A stretch of 8,890 nt of DNA from Treponema sp. (lineage in GTDB: Bacteria > Spirochaetota > Spirochaetia > Treponematales > Breznakiellaceae). Below, piece by piece: positions 5,621 through 8,890 of this stretch (within the stretch, counting starts at the first letter, position 1; each line of letters begins with the position of its first letter). The DNA lies in contig JAISZZ010000135.1 in the NCBI GenBank assembly GCA_031284385.1, forward strand, positions 1-8,890, read 5' to 3'. A program made the translations under genes and the position numbers. Under the pieces are notes generated by a model. It was not told the DNA's origin and searched no databases. It saw nothing but the letters and a program-made list of their open reading frames with translations.

Positions 5621-7369
5621 CTAGTGATGACTAGCGGCGTGGCCGGCATAATGAATGTGCCAGTTCTCGTGTTCGGCGTGTTCGCCTCCCATCAAGTCGT
5701 GCCATTCCTTCATCACGGGGTTTTCCTCGACGCTGGCGTACGTGTATTCCTTATCGGCCAAGTACAAACCCTTAGCGCGTTCGGCCTTGACATCCCAGCT
5801 TGCGGGAGGTTGACCACCGCCGCCTATACAGCCGCCGGGGCAGGCCATCACTTCGACAAAATCAAAGTGTTCGCCGTCCTTTATCCGTTGGATTATGGCA
5901 TCCGCGTTGGCAAGCCCGGAAACAACGGCCACTTTTAGCACGATATTGCCCAGCTTTATGTCGGCGGTTTTGATACCGTCCACCAAAGCGCCTGCCTTGG
6001 CATCGGGGTGCGGAATACCGCGTATACCCGATTCGGCAACAGCGATGTAGTTTTCGGGTGTATTAAGTTTCAACACATAGAGCGCATAACGGAGCGCCGC
6101 CTCCATAACGCCGCCTGAAACACCGAAAATGACCGCCGCGCCTGTAGTGCTGCCCCATTTGTTTTCGATATCTGCCGGTTCAATTTTGGCGTAGTCTATG
6201 CCCGCTTCCCGTATCATGCGAACCACTTCCTGAGATGTAAGCACAAACTCAACATAATGCTTGCCGTCCTTCTCAAACTCGTGGCGGCCTGCCTCGAATT
6301 TCTTGGCGGTACACGGCATAATCGCGCCGCGCACCACATTATCGCCTTCTTTGCCGTAAGTGCCGGAGTAAAGCTGCATCGGCGAACGTGTTGTCGATAC
6401 GTGCGGCATGACTTCGGGATGGTGCTTTTCGACATACTGAATCCAAGCCGGGCAGCAAGACGTAAATAAGGGCCATTCCGGTTTTGTTTCAAGCCGTTTA
6501 AGCAACTCGGCGGCCTCTTGAATTATAGTCATGTCGGCGGCAGTGTTTGTGTCGTACACTTCGTCAAAACCGATACGGCGCAACGCGGCTACGAGCCTGC
6601 CAAACGTGTTTTCTTCCGGCGGTATGCCGAAAGCGTTGCCAACCGCCACACGGACGGCGGGCGCTATCTGGACGGATACCTTCACCTTTTTGTCGTCTAT
6701 CAGCTTCATCACGCGCTTTGTTTCGTTCTTTACCGTTAGCGCTCCGGTCGGGCAGACTGCCGCACACTGGCCGCAGCCTACGCAGACTGACGAACCTAGC
6801 TCCTTTTCACCAACGCAGGCCACAGCCATTTCGCTGCCACGGTGGGCAAAATCTATTGCGCCGACTTTCTGAACCTCGTTACACATACGGATACAGCATC
6901 CGCACATGATACATTTACTCGTGTCTTTCGTGATGCAGAGTGAAGATTCGTCTAGTTTCGGCTCTGGATTATGCTGCGGGTAGCGGATACCGGTAATACC
7001 GTATCTGTCGGCGAAAGACTGTAACTTGCAGCGCTGATTGTTATCACAGGCCGTACAGTCGCGGCAGTGGTTAGCGAGCAGCAGTTCAAGTATGTTCCGG
7101 CGGTACATACGGAGTCTTTCAGTGTTTGTTTTTATCACCATGCCGGGTTTGGGGAGTAACGAACATGACGAATCGAGTGAACTGCGCCCTGTCCGCTGGT
7201 CGATGATCTCGACCAGACACATACGGCAAGCGCCGTAAATTGAGAGTTCTGGAGTATAACAGAATGCGGGTATTTCGATTCCAATTTTTTTAGCGTGTTC
7301 CAGAACATTTAATCCTTTTTCCATTTCAACAGCAACGCCGTCTATTGTTATAAACTGTTTGTCAGCCAT
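5621..7369 (-). CDS. hydA: [FeFe]-hydrogenase catalytic subunit HydA of an electron-bifurcating (HydABC-type) complex
   Basis: The 582-residue protein catalyses reversible proton reduction to H2 in the cytoplasm. Domains in order: plant-type [2Fe-2S] (C37, C48, C51, C69); His-ligated [4Fe-4S] (H101, C105, C108, C114); two [4Fe-4S] ferredoxin motifs (C153, C156, C159, C163 and C196, C199, C202, C206); then the H-cluster domain with L1 TSCCPAW (C305, C306), L2 MPCTAKK (C353) and L3 MACPGGC (C510, C514). All ligands seen in clostridial enzymes are present; E285 and E288 fit the proton-path glutamates by spacing from C305. The length and modular layout fit the M3/group A3 subunit that works with HydB and HydC; the extra C-terminal [2Fe-2S] domain of the longer Thermotoga HydA is absent. 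The C-terminus is His-rich (seven His in the last 22 residues). The start follows the hydB stop by 1 nt and has AAGGAGG 9 nt upstream, indicating co-transcription and probable coupling. Confidence 0.96.
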   Translation of the reverse strand: MADKQFITIDGVAVEMEKGLNVLEHAKKIGIEIPAFCYTPELSIYGACRMCLVEIIDQRTGRSSLDSSCSLLPKPGMVIKTNTERLRMYRRNILELLLANHCRDCTACDNNQRCKLQSFADRYGITGIRYPQHNPEPKLDESSLCITKDTSKCIMCGCCIRMCNEVQKVGAIDFAHRGSEMAVACVGEKELGSSVCVGCGQCAAVCPTGALTVKNETKRVMKLIDDKKVKVSVQIAPAVRVAVGNAFGIPPEENTFGRLVAALRRIGFDEVYDTNTAADMTIIQEAAELLKRLETKPEWPLFTSCCPAWIQYVEKHHPEVMPHVSTTRSPMQLYSGTYGKEGDNVVRGAIMPCTAKKFEAGRHEFEKDGKHYVEFVLTSQEVVRMIREAGIDYAKIEPADIENKWGSTTGAAVIFGVSGGVMEAALRYALYVLKLNTPENYIAVAESGIRGIPHPDAKAGALVDGIKTADIKLGNIVLKVAVVSGLANADAIIQRIKDGEHFDFVEVMACPGGCIGGGGQPPASWDVKAERAKGLYLADKEYTYASVEENPVMKEWHDLMGGEHAEHENWHIHYAGHAASHH

Positions 7370-7370
7370 G

Positions 7371-8890
7371 TTATTCTTCCTCCTTAACAGCGTCTACCTT
7401 GCATTTTTCGATACAGGCAAAGCACTTGATACACTTGGTCGTATCAATAACGTAGTACGCCTTTTTCTTGCCTTCCAAAATTTTTCCCTGCTGATAAATC
7501 GCGTTGGCAGGACAGTTCTTGGCGCAAGATCCGCAACCCACGCAGTTTGCGCGGTCGATACGGAGATTTTTCAGCTTCTTACATTCACCGGCAGTACATT
7601 TATGCTTGTAAATGTGATCCTCATACTCGTTGCGGAAGCGCTTTAACGTACTCAATACGGGATTCGGCGCTGTTTTTCCAAGACCGCAGAGCGCCGCTTT
7701 GGAAACGGTAACGGCAAGCTCTTCCAAAAGCGCAATATCACCGTCCCGGCCTGCGCCGTCAACAATGCGTTCAAGGATTTCCAGCATACGGAGCGTCCCT
7801 TCACGGCACGGAACGCACTTTCCACACGATTCTTTCTGCGTAAACTTCATAAAGAAACGGGCTATTTCTATCATGCAGTTCGTATCATCCATTACGACAA
7901 GGCCGCCCGAACCGATAATCGCGCCCGCTTTCGGTACGGAGTCAAAGTCCAGCGGCATATCGAGGTCGTCTTCGGTAAGACATCCGCCTGAGGGCCCGCC
8001 TATCTGCACGGCTTTGAACTTTCTATCATTCTGTATGCCGCCGCCTATATCATAGATAATCTCGCGGAGTTTTGTTCCCATCGGCACTTCGATAAGGCCG
8101 GTATTAACGATTTTACCGGTAAGGGCAAAAGTTTTTGTGCCAGGGCTAGATTCCGGGCCTATGCCTTTGTACCACGCCGCGCCCTTGTTTATGATCAACG
8201 GCACATTCGCGTAGGTTTCCACATTGTTAAGCACGGTTGGCTTTTCGTACAAACCGCGTTCTGTCGAACGGTAACGCTTAACACGGGGCATACCGCGCCG
8301 TCCTTCGATTGATCCCATCAACGCGGAACCTTCGCCGCAGACAAACGCGCCCGCGCCCCGGTATATAATCAGGTTGAAGCTGAAGTTCGTGCCAAGTATG
8401 TTATCGCCTAGCAGTCCCATTTCTGTAGCCTGCTTGATAGCGATACGAAGGCGGTCAACCGCTCTGGGGTATTCGGCGCGGACATAAATATAGCCCTGGC
8501 TCGCCCCTATCGCCTTTGCCGCAATCAGCATACCCTCTATCATCTGATGGGGAACGCCTTCCATTACCGACTGATCCATGAACGCGCCGGGGTCGCCCTC
8601 GTCGCCGTTACAAACCACGTATTTTGACGAACCCTGCGCCTTGAGCGTGTCGCCCCACTTTTGCCCGGCGGGGAAGCCCGCGCCGCCGCGTCCGCGAAGG
8701 TTACTATCGGCAACTTCCTTACAAACCGCTTCCGGCGTCATATCGAACAGTACCTTTTCAAACGCACTGTAGCCGCCGACCGCAAGGTATTCCTTGATGT
8801 TTTCAGCGTCAATCTCGCCGCACTGCTCAAGTACGATACGGGTCTGCTTCTTGTAGAACGGAATCTCAGCCTTTTTGAGGATGGGTTTGC
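7371..8890 (-). CDS. hydB: HydB, NuoF-like NAD(H)/FMN subunit of the bifurcating [FeFe]-hydrogenase (5' end outside window)
   Basis: The frame is open to the right edge, so the ATG at 8741 is internal: 49 codons before it encode KPILKKAEIPFYKKQTRIVL and onward, the normal lead-in of HydB/NuoF proteins. About 505 residues are visible; the N-terminal thioredoxin-like [2Fe-2S] domain expected in HydB would lie outside. Counting from the internal Met: FMN/NADH-site motifs GRGGAGFPAGQKW (17-29), CNGDEGDPGAF (44-54) and GAGAFVCGEGSALMGSIEG (129-147); an SLBB-like region; an N3-type [4Fe-4S] site (C306, C309, C312, C352); and two C-terminal [4Fe-4S] ferredoxin motifs (C400, C403, C406, C410 and C437, C440, C443, C447) absent from ordinary NuoF. 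The HxxxHxC....C stretch at 376-387 corresponds to the hinge reported, to my recollection, to bind zinc in HydABC structures. FMN here is the proposed bifurcation site linking NAD(H), ferredoxin and HydA. Confidence 0.95.
   Translation of the reverse strand, partial: KPILKKAEIPFYKKQTRIVLEQCGEIDAENIKEYLAVGGYSAFEKVLFDMTPEAVCKEVADSNLRGRGGAGFPAGQKWGDTLKAQGSSKYVVCNGDEGDPGAFMDQSVMEGVPHQMIEGMLIAAKAIGASQGYIYVRAEYPRAVDRLRIAIKQATEMGLLGDNILGTNFSFNLIIYRGAGAFVCGEGSALMGSIEGRRGMPRVKRYRSTERGLYEKPTVLNNVETYANVPLIINKGAAWYKGIGPESSPGTKTFALTGKIVNTGLIEVPMGTKLREIIYDIGGGIQNDRKFKAVQIGGPSGGCLTEDDLDMPLDFDSVPKAGAIIGSGGLVVMDDTNCMIEIARFFMKFTQKESCGKCVPCREGTLRMLEILERIVDGAGRDGDIALLEELAVTVSKAALCGLGKTAPNPVLSTLKRFRNEYEDHIYKHKCTAGECKKLKNLRIDRANCVGCGSCAKNCPANAIYQQGKILEGKKKAYYVIDTTKCIKCFACIEKCKVDAVKEEE
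7379..7385 (-). promoter_or_regulatory. Ribosome binding site of hydA within the end of hydB
   Basis: AAGGAGG on the - strand lies inside the last codons of hydB (encoding KEEE), 9 nt before the hydA ATG. It sets the hydA start and supports coupled translation. Confidence 0.85.

Noticed and set aside
5621..5634. CTAGT/ACTAG inverted repeat over the hydA stop codon
   Set aside because: A 5-bp stem is too short to mean anything; the real terminator is the long palindrome at 5524-5558.
6531..6909. Several long + strand ORFs opposite hydA, and similar ones opposite hydB and the lipoprotein
   Set aside because: They are shadows of strongly supported genes, with arginine- or proline-rich low-quality translations and no start signals.

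Overview
The window looks like accessory-plus-core chromosome of a fermentative anaerobe, most likely a gut spirochaete of the Treponema type. This is inference: it rests on the combination of an Rpn/PD-(D/E)XK 'transposase' gene with an RLEG-repeat tail, a very large cysteine-poor lipoprotein with a relaxed lipobox, and an oxygen-sensitive electron-bifurcating [FeFe]-hydrogenase operon. No rRNA or other taxonomic marker is present.

Left part (1-892, + strand): the 3' half of an Rpn-family nuclease gene, cut by the window edge. A strong Shine-Dalgarno inside the gene (280-285) lies 8 nt before an in-frame ATG at 294, so the C-terminal domain could be made separately. Exactly that C-terminal domain is repeated directly downstream as an independent ORF (602-874) that overlaps the first stop codon (TGATG). 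The two copies differ in the number and type of RLEG-like repeats in the predicted helical linker. A 20-bp start of a third unit follows. This matches the toxin/intragenic-antitoxin arrangement known for E. coli Rpn proteins, but with an extra, separate antitoxin-like copy. It is the most interesting locus in the window.

Middle (893-4046, + strand): a good sigma-70-like promoter (985-1014), then a 959-residue predicted surface lipoprotein rich in short beta-strand repeats, then three consecutive perfect hairpins, of which only the last has a T tract and is a classical terminator.

Middle right (4163-5449, - strand): a single-gene unit convergent with the lipoprotein. It encodes a Rossmann-like N-terminal domain fused to a radical SAM domain with a SPASM/twitch-like cysteine-rich C-terminus; its substrate is unknown.

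Right part (5524-8890, - strand): hydB (5' end beyond the window) and hydA, separated by 1 nt and ending in a strong hairpin terminator. HydB carries a NuoF-like FMN/NADH site and extra ferredoxin clusters; HydA carries the complete H-cluster motifs. Together with a HydC (NuoE-like) subunit expected just outside the right edge, they would form a HydABC complex that couples H2 to both NAD(H) and ferredoxin.
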